DNA of 64,000 nt from Actinoplanes sichuanensis (lineage in GTDB: Bacteria > Actinomycetota > Actinomycetes > Mycobacteriales > Micromonosporaceae): NCBI RefSeq assembly GCF_033097365.1, contig NZ_AP028461.1:10133501-10197500 (forward strand), in the 5' to 3' direction. Shown here in pieces: positions 24,431 through 33,297 of the stretch. The translations under genes and the position numbers were made by a program. Every line of letters begins with the position of its first letter. The stretch's first letter is position 1. The notes under the pieces were generated by a model. It ran no database searches. It was not told the DNA's origin and saw only the letters and a list, made by a program, of their open reading frames with translations.

Positions 24431-26288
24431 TCTTGACCACGTCCTCCAGCATGCTCTCCAGCGTCGCGGCGGTGAACGGCAGGCCGCTGATCTGGTTGAA
24501 CGGAACCGCGTCGACCAGGTACTTCGACCGGATCACGGCGGCCAGCTGACCGAGATTCATCTCCGGGACGACGACCTTGTCGTAACCGGCCAGAACCTCA
24601 CCGAGGTTCGCCGGCAGCGGTGACATGTGCCGCAGGTGCGCCTGCGCGATGGTGAGCCCGCGCTGGCGCAGCGCACGACAGGCCGCGCCGATCGGGCCGT
24701 AGGTCGAGCCCCAGCCGAGCACCAGCACACTCGCCGCCTCGGACGGATCCTCGACGTCCACATCGGGAACTCCGATGGCGTCGATGCGGGCCTGCCGGGT
24801 GCGGACCATGAACTCGTGGTTCGCCGGGTCGTAGGAGATGTCGCCGGTCTTGTCGGCCTTCTCCAGACCCCCGATGCGGTGCTCCAGGCCCGGCGTCCCG
24901 GGCACGGCCCATGGCCGCGCCATCGTCTCCGGATCGCGGAGGTACGGCAGGAAGCGCCCGTCCTCGGCGTTGGGCGCCGTGGCGAACGAGACCTGCAGGT
25001 CGGGCAGTTCGTCGACGGACGGCAGCAGCCACGGCTCGGACCCGTTGGCGACGTAGTTGTCGGACAGCAGGATCACCGGGGTGCGGTAGGTCAGCGCGAT
25101 CCGGGCCGCCTCCAGCGCCGCGTGGAAACAGTCGGACGGCGACTTGGGTGCGATCACCGCGAGGGGCGCCTCGCCGTGCCGGCCGTACAGCGCCATGTTG
25201 AGGTCGGCCTGCTCGGTCTTGGTCGGCATGCCGGTCGACGGGCCGGCCCGCTGCACGTCGACGATCACCAGCGGCAGCTCCAGCGCGATGGCCAGCGAGA
25301 TGGTCTCGCCCTTGAGTGCCACGCCGGGCCCGGAGGTGGTGGTGACGCCGAGCGCCCCGCCGTAGGACGCGCCGAGCGCCGCCCCGATCGCCGCGATCTC
25401 GTCCTCGGCCTGCATCGTGGTGACGCCGAACCGCTTGTGCTTGGACAGCTCGTGCAGGATGTCGGAGGCCGGCGTGATCGGGTAGGCGCCGAGGAACAGC
25501 GGCAGTTTCGACCGGACCGCGGCGGCCACCAGCCCGAGCGCGAGCGCCTGGTTGCCGGTGATGTTGCGGTAGGTGCCGGGCAGCATCTTCGCCGGTTTGA
25601 TCTCGTAGCGCACCGAGAACGCCTCGGTGGTCTCGCCGTAGTTCCACCCGGCCCGGAACGCGTCCTTGTTCGCCGCGACCAGGTCGGGCCGCTTGGCGAA
25701 CTTGCGCTCCAGGAACCGGAGCGTCGACTCGTACGGCCGCGAGTACATCCAGCTGAGCAGCCCCAGCGCGAACATGTTCTTGGCCCGCTCGCCGTCCTTC
25801 TTCGAGACGCCGCTCTCGGCCAGCGCGCCTAGGGTCAGGGAGGTGAGGGCCACCGGGTGCACCGCGAACTCGTCGAGCGAGCCGTCCTCCAGGGGACTGA
25901 CGGCGTAGCCGACCTTGGTCAGGTTGCGGCGGGTGAACTCGTCGGTGTTGACGATGATGTCGGCCCCGGCGGGCAGGTCGGCCAGGTTCGCCTTGAGCGC
26001 GGCCGGGTTCATCGCCACGAGCACGTTCGGCGCGTCGCCGGGGGTCAGGATGTCGTAGTCGGCGAAGTGCACCTGGAAACTGGAGACCCCGGGCAGGGTC
26101 CCGGCTGGTGCGCGGATCTCCGCCGGGAAGTTCGGAAGCGTCGAGATGTCGTTGCCGAGCTGGGCGGTCTCCGACGTGAACCGGTCACCGGTGAGCTGCA
26201 TGCCGTCACCGGAGTCACCGGCGAATCGGATGACCACCCGGTCCAGCTGTTCGACTCGCTTCTCGACTGGCTTCTCGGGAGCGGCCAC
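24423..26288 (-). CDS. korA: 2-oxoacid:ferredoxin oxidoreductase, alpha subunit (gamma-alpha fusion)
   Basis: Large subunit (621 aa). Residues 15-200 are the fused gamma domain (IRFAGDSGDGMQLTGDRF, VAMNPAALKANL); the alpha domain follows (GNQALALGLVAAAVRSKLP, YPITPASDILHELSKH, GVTTTSGPGVALKGE) and the C-terminal CoA-binding part ends with VLGWGSTYGPIGAACRALR and EMNLGQLA. GTG start with GGAGG 7 nt upstream. It is cotranscribed with korB. The gamma-alpha fusion is the normal form in actinobacteria. Confidence 0.93.
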   Translation of the reverse strand: MAAPEKPVEKRVEQLDRVVIRFAGDSGDGMQLTGDRFTSETAQLGNDISTLPNFPAEIRAPAGTLPGVSSFQVHFADYDILTPGDAPNVLVAMNPAALKANLADLPAGADIIVNTDEFTRRNLTKVGYAVSPLEDGSLDEFAVHPVALTSLTLGALAESGVSKKDGERAKNMFALGLLSWMYSRPYESTLRFLERKFAKRPDLVAANKDAFRAGWNYGETTEAFSVRYEIKPAKMLPGTYRNITGNQALALGLVAAAVRSKLPLFLGAYPITPASDILHELSKHKRFGVTTMQAEDEIAAIGAALGASYGGALGVTTTSGPGVALKGETISLAIALELPLVIVDVQRAGPSTGMPTKTEQADLNMALYGRHGEAPLAVIAPKSPSDCFHAALEAARIALTYRTPVILLSDNYVANGSEPWLLPSVDELPDLQVSFATAPNAEDGRFLPYLRDPETMARPWAVPGTPGLEHRIGGLEKADKTGDISYDPANHEFMVRTRQARIDAIGVPDVDVEDPSEAASVLVLGWGSTYGPIGAACRALRQRGLTIAQAHLRHMSPLPANLGEVLAGYDKVVVPEMNLGQLAAVIRSKYLVDAVPFNQISGLPFTAATLESMLEDVVKNG

Positions 26289-26446
26289 GATTCAACCTCC
26301 AAAAGGCGCGGTCGGCTGCGTCACGAGTGTCGATGAGCCGGCCCGCAGATCGTCACTTCCACACTACGTCGCCGCTCCTTACGAAGGGGCCGCGGACCGT
26401 TGCCCACAGTAGCCATCAGGTACCACGGCGAGCTAGTGCTCTTCGG

Positions 26447-26452
26447 TAGGCT
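26447..26452 (+). promoter_or_regulatory. -10 element (TAGGCT), leaderless nuoA-like gene
   Basis: TAGGCT lies 8 nt before GTG 26461, with no ribosome site in between, so the transcript is probably leaderless. Confidence 0.5.
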
Positions 26453-26460
26453 GCACGATC

Positions 26461-26838
26461 GTGGAGGGATATCTGGGCTCGTATGCGGTTCTCGGTCTCG
26501 TCCTGGCCGCCGGTGTCCTGCTGTTCGTTGCCGCGTTCGGTGCGAACCGGCTGCTCCGGCCGGGCCGTCCGGCGGAACCGGCGGGCAAGCGGATCTCCTA
26601 TGAGAGCGGCATCGATCCGGTCGGCGGGGACTGGGCGCAGGCGCAGATCCGGTATTACGTTTACGCGTACCTTTACGTGCTTTTCGCAGTAGAGGCGGTT
26701 TTTCTCTTCCCGTGGGCGGTGATCTTCGATCGTCCCGGTTTCGGCGGCCTGTCCATCGCGGAGATGGGCATCTTCGTCGCGGTGCTCGCGCTCGGGATCG
26801 TCTACGCCTGGCGCAAGAAGATCCTCCGCTGGACCTGA
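26461..26838 (+). CDS. Orphan NADH-quinone oxidoreductase subunit A (NuoA-like)
   Basis: Membrane protein (125 aa) with the three-helix plan of complex I subunit A: helix 1 at 8-30, the conserved loop KRISYESGIDPVGGDW, helix 2 at 65-90 (YVYAYLYVLFAVEAVFLFPWAV), helix 3 at 97-117. The acidic motif of helix 2, normally FDVE, is FAVE here: Asp is Ala76 and Glu78 is kept. No other nuo gene is in the window. From memory, Streptomyces has a second, partial nuo cluster near korAB starting with a nuoA paralogue; this may be its last survivor. Codon third positions are more A/T-rich than in neighbours near 26650-26710. Confidence 0.8.
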   Translation: MEGYLGSYAVLGLVLAAGVLLFVAAFGANRLLRPGRPAEPAGKRISYESGIDPVGGDWAQAQIRYYVYAYLYVLFAVEAVFLFPWAVIFDRPGFGGLSIAEMGIFVAVLALGIVYAWRKKILRWT

Positions 26839-26892
26839 TCCAGACGGGTGGCGGTCTCGCCTCCGGAAAGCGGACATGTCAACATCGTGCGC

Positions 26893-27351
26893 ATGGGTCA
26901 GCTTCTGCTCTTCATCGTCGTGGCTCTGGTCGTCGCGACGATCGTCTTCGGCGTGACCGTGTTGCTGAGCGGGGGCGACCCCGGCCTGACCCCGGTCGAG
27001 CCCGACGGCCGTGCGGTCCCGCTGCCCGGTGACCGTCCCCTCGGCGAGGAGGACATCTCCCGGACCAGGTTCGACACGGTCTGGCGGGGCTACCGGATGG
27101 CTCAGGTCGACCAGGCCCTGCAGCGGGCGGCGTACGACATCGGCTACAAGGGTGAGCTGATCGGCGTGCTCGAGGCCGAGGTGGCCGCGCTGCGCGAGGG
27201 CCGGCTCGACGACGCCGACGCGCTGCGCAAGGCTCGCGAGGCCGCGCTCGCCCCGACCGCCGCGGTCCCGCCCGTCCCCGAGCCGCCGGTCATCCCGATG
27301 GAGCCGTCCGTCGAGGACGACCCGGTCCAGGAGCCGGTGGAGAAGAGATGA
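26893..27351 (+). CDS. Short DivIVA-domain membrane protein
   Basis: Protein of 152 aa. An N-terminal membrane helix (GQLLLFIVVALVVATIVFGVTVLL) is followed by FDTVWRGYRMAQVDQALQRAAYDIG, the DivI1A-type motif that binds curved membranes, a short coiled coil (ELIGVLEAEVAALREG) and a Pro-rich acidic tail. It corresponds in order to Rv1209, next to tag. Likely a scaffold at poles or septa. In-frame GTG codons at 26848 and 26887 are alternative starts. ATGA overlap with the next gene. Confidence 0.8.
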   Translation: MGQLLLFIVVALVVATIVFGVTVLLSGGDPGLTPVEPDGRAVPLPGDRPLGEEDISRTRFDTVWRGYRMAQVDQALQRAAYDIGYKGELIGVLEAEVAALREGRLDDADALRKAREAALAPTAAVPPVPEPPVIPMEPSVEDDPVQEPVEKR

Positions 27352-27818
27352 GCAACGACTCGGAGGCAGGCCCAGGTGAGTTCACCGCCACGGTGATCGT
27401 CAACGCGCCCGCGCCCAAGGTCTTCTCCGCGTTCATGGACTGGGAGAAGCAGTCGGACTGGATCCCGTTCACCCGGGTCCGGGTGGTCGAGGGCGACGGC
27501 GGCGAGGGGAGCCTGGTCGAGGCGGTCACCGCGCTCGGCCCGGCCACCCTTCGCGACGAGTTGCGGGTGGTCAAGGTCAACGCGCCGTACGAGGTGCGCG
27601 TCGTGCACTGCGGCAAGGTGCTGAAGGGCCCGGGGGCGATGCGCTGCACCGCGATGTCCGGCGACCGTACCCAGGTGGTCCTGCACGAGTGGTTCCAACT
27701 GCCGGCCGGCGCGGTCGGCAAGATCGCCTGGCCGGTCCTGTGGCCCGGTTCGAAGCTGGGCTTCACCGGTGCCCTCAAACGGTTCGCCCGCCTCGTCGAG
27801 CAGGGTCGCCTCCCGTGA
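27348..27818 (+). CDS. SRPBCC (START-like) family protein
   Basis: Protein of 156 aa with the helix-grip ligand-binding fold: ATVIVNAPAPKVFSAFMDWEKQSDWIPFTRV opens the fold, followed by antiparallel strands (GSLVEAVTALGPATLRDELRVV, TQVVLHEWFQLPAG) and a long C-terminal helix (LGFTGALKRFARLVEQ). Such proteins bind small lipophilic molecules or act as cyclases/transporters; no specific role can be read here. It overlaps both neighbours by 4 nt, forming a DivIVA-SRPBCC-Tag operon. Confidence 0.75.
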   Translation: MSNDSEAGPGEFTATVIVNAPAPKVFSAFMDWEKQSDWIPFTRVRVVEGDGGEGSLVEAVTALGPATLRDELRVVKVNAPYEVRVVHCGKVLKGPGAMRCTAMSGDRTQVVLHEWFQLPAGAVGKIAWPVLWPGSKLGFTGALKRFARLVEQGRLP

Positions 27819-28387
27819 CCGACACCGGCATCGTGATCGGCGCCGACGGTCGTCCCCGCTGCTTCTGGGGCGGCAGTACACCCGACTACGCGCCCTACCA
27901 CGACGACGAGTGGGGCAAGCCGGTCCGCGGTGACGACGCCCTCTTCGAGCGGCTCACCCTGGAGGCGTTCCAGTCCGGCCTGTCGTGGATCACCATCCTG
28001 CGCAAGCGGCCGGCGTTCCGGGCCGCGTTCGCCGGGTTCTCGATCGAGAAGGTCGCCGAGTTCACCGAGGCCGACGCCGCCCGTCTGATGACCGACCCGG
28101 GCATCGTCCGCAACCGGATGAAGGTCGACGCGGCCCTGCACAACGCCCGGGTGGCGGTCGGGCTGGACCTGACCGGGCTGCTCTGGTCGTTCGCGCCCGC
28201 GAGACGGGATCGGCCGAAGACCCGCGCCGACGTCCCGGCGACCACACCCGAGTCCATCGCGATGGCCAAGGCGCTCAAGAAGCAGGGCTTCAAATTCGTC
28301 GGACCCACCACCGCGTACGCGTTGATGCAGGCCACCGGCATGGTCGACGACCACCTCACGGACTGCTGGGTGCCCGTGATGAGATGA
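27815..28387 (+). CDS. tag: DNA-3-methyladenine glycosylase I
   Basis: Base-excision repair enzyme (190 aa) removing 3-methyladenine from DNA. RCFWGG at the start and DHLTDCWVP near the end give the Cys-His/His-Cys zinc-snap ligands; YHDDEWGKPVRGDDALFERL and LEAFQSGLSWITILRKR contain the catalytic/base-pocket Glu, Tyr and Trp residues of the Tag fold. GTG start inside the SRPBCC stop. Synteny with Rv1210 (tagA). Confidence 0.95.
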   Translation: MTDTGIVIGADGRPRCFWGGSTPDYAPYHDDEWGKPVRGDDALFERLTLEAFQSGLSWITILRKRPAFRAAFAGFSIEKVAEFTEADAARLMTDPGIVRNRMKVDAALHNARVAVGLDLTGLLWSFAPARRDRPKTRADVPATTPESIAMAKALKKQGFKFVGPTTAYALMQATGMVDDHLTDCWVPVMR

Positions 28388-28391
28388 CACC

Positions 28392-28895
28392 ATGGCTCAG
28401 TTCGTGGTGATCATTCCGGAAGGGCAGTGGGCGACCGAGCGGTTGTTCCAGCACGACGCGGTGACGGTGCCCGCCGTCGACTCCGCCACCGTCGGTGACG
28501 AGGTGTTGCTGGTCGCCGAGGAGCAGGTCGTGGCCCTGGCGCGGGTGGAGAAATCGGACGGCGAGCTCGCATTGTGGTACCTACGTCGCGCCTTCGACGA
28601 GGCGATCCCGTATGAGGGGTCGGCCGGCGCGATCGACGAGGAGACCTTCCAGCGGTATGCCCGGCGCCTCGGCCCGCCCGCCGACAAGAAGGCCTGGCTG
28701 GTCAGCGTCGCCATGCCGATCGAGGCGGCGAACCCGGCCGAGGCCGTCCGTCAGTTCTGGTCGCACGTGCTGGAGCTCGGCCCGGCCGAGCTGCCCACCT
28801 ACGTCTGGCCGTCCGGTGACGAGCTGGCCATGCAGGCCTTCGTCCTCGGGGCCGAGGCGAACCAGGACCCCGAGGAGGAAGACGAGGACGAGTAG
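28392..28895 (+). CDS. Conserved hypothetical acidic protein
   Basis: Protein of 167 aa of unrecognised family. The first half has a beta-rich look (FVVIIPEGQW, VTVPAVDSATVGDEVLLVAEEQVVALARVEK) reminiscent of PUA/EVE-like small barrels; the second half is helical (EAVRQFWSHVLELG) and the tail is highly acidic (DPEEEDEDE). It starts 4 nt after tag and probably belongs to that operon. The barrel resemblance is impressionistic and should not be taken as a family assignment. Confidence 0.65.
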   Translation: MAQFVVIIPEGQWATERLFQHDAVTVPAVDSATVGDEVLLVAEEQVVALARVEKSDGELALWYLRRAFDEAIPYEGSAGAIDEETFQRYARRLGPPADKKAWLVSVAMPIEAANPAEAVRQFWSHVLELGPAELPTYVWPSGDELAMQAFVLGAEANQDPEEEDEDE

Positions 28896-28898
28896 TCC

Positions 28899-29732
28899 TC
28901 AGCGGCCCTGGTATTCGGGCTTCTGCTTGTTCAGGAAGGCGTTGACCGCGGCCGAGTGGTCCGCGGTCGCGCCACAGATGGCCTGGGCCTGCGCCTCGGC
29001 GGCCAGGGCGTCGGAGAGCGTGCCGGCGTCACCGATGGACAGCTCCCGCTTGATCGCGCCGTAGGCGATCGTCGGGCCCGCGGCCAGCCGGGCGGCCAGC
29101 TCCTGTGCCCGTGGCAGAACCTGCTCGTCGTCCTCCAGCAGCTCGGTGAGCATGCCGATCCGGGACGCCTCGTCCGCCTTCACCGGCCGGGCCAGCAGCA
29201 GCAGCTCGACCGCGCGGGCGTGGCCCACGATCCGCGGCAGCGACCAGGAGATGCCGCTGTCGCCGGCCAGCCCCACGTTCGCGAAGGCCATCAGGAAGCT
29301 GGTCTTCGGGCCGCCGATCCGGAAGTCGGCGAGCAGCGACAGCGACGCGCCGGCCCCGGCCGCCATCCCGCGAACCGCGGCGATCACCGGTTTCGGCATG
29401 CTGGCCAGCCGCTGCGCGATCGGGTTGTAGTGCACCTGCACCGTGTTCAGGTCGGTGGAGCCGGCCGCCAGCAGCGTCGCGTGCTCCTTCAGGTCCTGGC
29501 CGCCGCAGAAGTTGCCGCCGGCGCCGGTCAGCACGACCGCCCGGCACGACCTGTCGCTCTCCAACTGGGCGAGCGTGTCCCGCAGCGCTTCCTTGAGGTC
29601 GACGGTGAACGAGTTCATCGCCTCGGGGCGGTTCAGGGTCAGGGTGACGACCGCGTCAGTGCGGTCGACGAGCAATGAGTCCGCCTTCAGTCCGTTCATG
29701 GGTGGCGGGTGGGGCGGTTGGATGGCGGTCAT
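28899..29732 (-). CDS. Enoyl-CoA hydratase/isomerase, PaaG-like
   Basis: Crotonase-fold enzyme (277 aa). Oxyanion-hole segments are GAGGNFCGGQDLKEH and RGMAAGAGASLSLLADFRI; the catalytic region VGLAGDSGISWSLPRIVG carries a single acidic residue (Asp) and the PDSG-like context of PaaG-type isomerases rather than two Glu of true hydratases. C-terminal helices (AYGAIKRELSIGD) complete the fold. ATG 29732 overlaps the stop of the PaaX-family gene by 4 nt. Pairing with a PaaX-type regulator suggests aromatic-CoA or related acyl-CoA catabolism, but no other paa genes are present. Confidence 0.85.
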   Translation of the reverse strand: MTAIQPPHPPPMNGLKADSLLVDRTDAVVTLTLNRPEAMNSFTVDLKEALRDTLAQLESDRSCRAVVLTGAGGNFCGGQDLKEHATLLAAGSTDLNTVQVHYNPIAQRLASMPKPVIAAVRGMAAGAGASLSLLADFRIGGPKTSFLMAFANVGLAGDSGISWSLPRIVGHARAVELLLLARPVKADEASRIGMLTELLEDDEQVLPRAQELAARLAAGPTIAYGAIKRELSIGDAGTLSDALAAEAQAQAICGATADHSAAVNAFLNKQKPEYQGR

Positions 29733-30529
29733 ACATCTGAGAATCCCACACGTCCACCACGCACGGCCGATTGCAGGCAACGTTCCACGTGCCGGTCGGC
29801 GGCCGGGCGCAGCCGGGTCGCGTGCTTGTCGAAGAAGAGCGCGGCCTTCACCCCGGGCCAGCCCGGCGGCAGCAGAGCGGTGGGCAGCTGTGGGTCCTGG
29901 AAGAGGAACGAGCGCCACGCGTGGACCAGCCGGAACCGGGCGGCGTACGCCTCCTCGTCGGTGCTTCGTGGAGTCACCCCCTTCATGACCGGGCGTAGCG
30001 TCTCGACGAACTCCTCGTACGCCTGCCCGATCCGTTTCAGGTCCCAGGCCCGCCCGACGATGTCCGATCCCGAGGTGTGGCTGGCGCTGAACCGTTCATA
30101 GCCGGCCTCGGTCTCGCTCAGCACCGCTTCGACCTCCTCTGACGCGCGCGGCGCCACCCATACCTGATCGCTGAGTGGTCCGTAGCCCAGATAGGTGAGA
30201 CGCAGCGCGTCCTGCCGGACCACAGGCTGGTGGAGCAGGATCATGTCGAAGCGGCCGTCCCATCCGCCGCGACCGGTCCGGTACACCCGGGCGGCGGCCT
30301 CGTCCAGCCGGCGGGCGGCCTTGGGGGTGAGCAGATAACCCGGTCCGGAGGCCAGGCGTAGCGGATGCAGCCATCCCTGTCGCACCATTCGCGACACAGC
30401 GGTACGCACCGCCGGGGCCGCGATGTCGAGCGGGGCCAGCAGCCTCACGAGGGCCGCGACCGGGGCTCGGGAGCCGCGAGCGCGCAGGTAGTCGCCGTAC
30501 AGGTCGAAGAGTGCGGACCGCGCCTGCAT
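29729..30529 (-). CDS. PaaX-family transcriptional regulator
   Basis: Regulator of 266 aa. N-terminal winged helix: ARSALFDLYGDYLRARGSRAPVAALVRLLAPLDIAAPAVRTAVSRMVRQGW, then the PaaX central domain (YLLTPKAARRLDEAAARVYR, WDGRFDMILLH, WVAPRASEEVEAVL) and C-terminal helical domain (WRSFLFQDPQLPTALLPPGWPG). PaaX proteins repress phenylacetyl-CoA catabolism and are relieved by acyl-CoA effectors. It is translationally coupled to the PaaG-like gene and has a 9-bp inverted repeat just upstream of its start, a likely autoregulatory operator. Confidence 0.9.
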   Translation of the reverse strand: MQARSALFDLYGDYLRARGSRAPVAALVRLLAPLDIAAPAVRTAVSRMVRQGWLHPLRLASGPGYLLTPKAARRLDEAAARVYRTGRGGWDGRFDMILLHQPVVRQDALRLTYLGYGPLSDQVWVAPRASEEVEAVLSETEAGYERFSASHTSGSDIVGRAWDLKRIGQAYEEFVETLRPVMKGVTPRSTDEEAYAARFRLVHAWRSFLFQDPQLPTALLPPGWPGVKAALFFDKHATRLRPAADRHVERCLQSAVRGGRVGFSDV

Positions 30530-30539
30530 GACCGCACAT

Positions 30540-30578
30540 TGTGACAGCCCGAAAGACGATATGCTAGACGCTGTCACA
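30540..30578. promoter_or_regulatory. Inverted repeat operator of the PaaX-family gene
   Basis: TGTGACAGC (30540-30548) and GCTGTCACA (30570-30578) are perfect 9-bp inverted arms, centres 30 bp (about three helical turns) apart, beginning 10 nt upstream of the regulator start. A dimer on one DNA face could bind both. Confidence 0.65.
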
Positions 30579-30649
30579 TCCGCCCGGGCTGGGTTTGGGA
30601 TCGCCGGTGTTCATCAGGGAAAATGTTTGATCGGCACGGTGGGTCGCGA

Positions 30650-30728
30650 CACGTGAAGACGTGAAACGGCCTGAGCGGGCCGCCGGTCGGAAACGAGCAC
30701 CGCGTCACGTGGGGCTGAGCACGTGACG
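30650..30728. promoter_or_regulatory. Three CACGTG palindromes upstream of DUF3117 gene
   Basis: CACGTG occurs at 30650-30655 and twice within a perfect 9-bp inverted repeat, CGTCACGTG (30703-30711) and CACGTGACG (30720-30728), with an 8-bp spacer. It is placed 75-155 nt before the DUF3117 start and looks like an operator. The binding protein is unknown. Confidence 0.55.
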
Positions 30729-30803
30729 AGGCTGCTGGCATTCCAGGAGCAAGTGGCTGTGGGGCAACCCACCGACCCTGACGTAGGTCTGAGGGGAGAC
30801 AAG

Positions 30804-30971
30804 ATGGCGGCGATGAAGCCGCGGACGGGCGATGGTCCGCTGGAGGTCACCAAGGAGGGGCGTGGCATCGTGATGCGCGTCCCGCTGGAGGGTGGTGGCC
30901 GTCTCGTCGTGGAGATGACCCCGGACGAGGCCAACGCGCTGGGTGACGCGTTGAAGCAGATCGCCGGCTGA
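30804..30971 (+). CDS. DUF3117 small conserved protein
   Basis: 55-residue actinobacterial protein (MAAMKPRTGDGPLEVTKE, then VPLEGGGRLVVEMTPDEA and ALGDALKQIAG) almost identical along its length to mycobacterial Rv1211. Function unknown. GAGGGGAG lies 5 nt before the ATG. It is followed by a very strong terminator, so it is monocistronic. The neighbourhood (tag, DUF3117, O-methyltransferase, htrA, tatB, mrp) matches Rv1209-Rv1232c. Confidence 0.9.
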   Translation: MAAMKPRTGDGPLEVTKEGRGIVMRVPLEGGGRLVVEMTPDEANALGDALKQIAG

Positions 30972-30983
30972 CGTTTCACGCGA

Positions 30984-31020
30984 GCCCGCCGGTACGGTAC
31001 CGCCCGTACCGGCGGGCTTT
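30984..31020 (+). terminator. Intrinsic terminator after DUF3117 gene
   Basis: Perfect 14-bp stem GCCCGCCGGTACGG / CCGTACCGGCGGGC with a 6-nt loop, followed by TTT. Confidence 0.92.
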
Positions 31021-31048
31021 CCACGTCTTACGGAAAGGTCATCCTCCC

Positions 31049-32436
<1,388 letters not shown>

Positions 32437-32440
<4 letters not shown>

Positions 32441-33138
32441 CGCTTGACGGCGGCCAGCAGCCCGGCGCCTGACGAGATCACCGCGGGGATCCACTCCTCA
32501 GACTCGCGGATCGCCTTCACCGTCGCCCGGACGGTGAGGGTGTCCACGTCGCGGGCGGCCGGGTCACTGATCCGGCCGTTGGCGTGCGCACCGTTCACGA
32601 TCAGCACCCCACCCGGCCGGAGCAGGCGCAGGGCGGCCTCGGTGCAGGCGGCGAACTCGGTGGTGTCGGCGTCCACGAAGATCAGGTCGTAGGCGCCGTC
32701 GGAGAGTCGGGGCAGCACGTTCAGGGCGCGGCCGCTGATGATCCGGGTACGCGAGGACGCGTACCCCGCCTCCTGGAAGATCCGCCGGGCGATCCGCTGG
32801 TGCTCGTGCTCGACGTCGATGGTGGTGAGGACCCCGTCCGGGCGCATGCCGCGGAGCAGCCAGATGCCGCTCACCCCGGTGCCGGTGCCGATCTCGACGA
32901 CGGCCTTGGCGCGGCCGGCGGCGGCCAGCAGGCTCAGCACGGAGCCGGCGCCCGGGGAGACACAGGGCAGGCCGAGCTCGTGCGCGAGAGCACGCGCGGT
33001 CTGCAGGACCGGGTCCTCGGTGGCGAAGGTCTCGGCGAACGGCATTGACTGCGCCGCCGGCTGACCGAATGAACGAGCAGGACCGATGATGACGACCTCC
33101 GTACGGGCAATGGATGCTCGCGGCGGAACCGCGCACAT
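32437..33138 (-). CDS. SAM-dependent O-methyltransferase (Rv1220c type)
   Basis: Class I methyltransferase of the CCoAOMT-like group (233 aa from ATG 33138). SAM-binding motif I is AVVEIGTGTGVSGIWLLRGM, motif II LTTIDVEHEHQRIARRIF, and the metal/substrate Asp strand is YDLIFVDADTTEF. C-terminal strand VLIVNGAHANGR and GAGLLAAVKR close the fold. It matches Rv1220c in sequence and in order. In M. tuberculosis the divergent neighbour is sigE; here it is directly htrA. The start is uncertain; internal methionines would shorten the N terminus. Confidence 0.85.
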
Positions 33139-33297
33139 CGGATAAGAGAGTAGAGCGATGTTCTCCGGTGATGCACCGCGCCGTCGATGGATAAACAACC
33201 CACTCGGCGCAGGTGCGGACCCGTGGCAAGGTGTGAACCGGTGAATCCGTGTCATCCTGGATGCGCGGAGCCGGGCTAGCGGAGTGGAGGCACCGAC

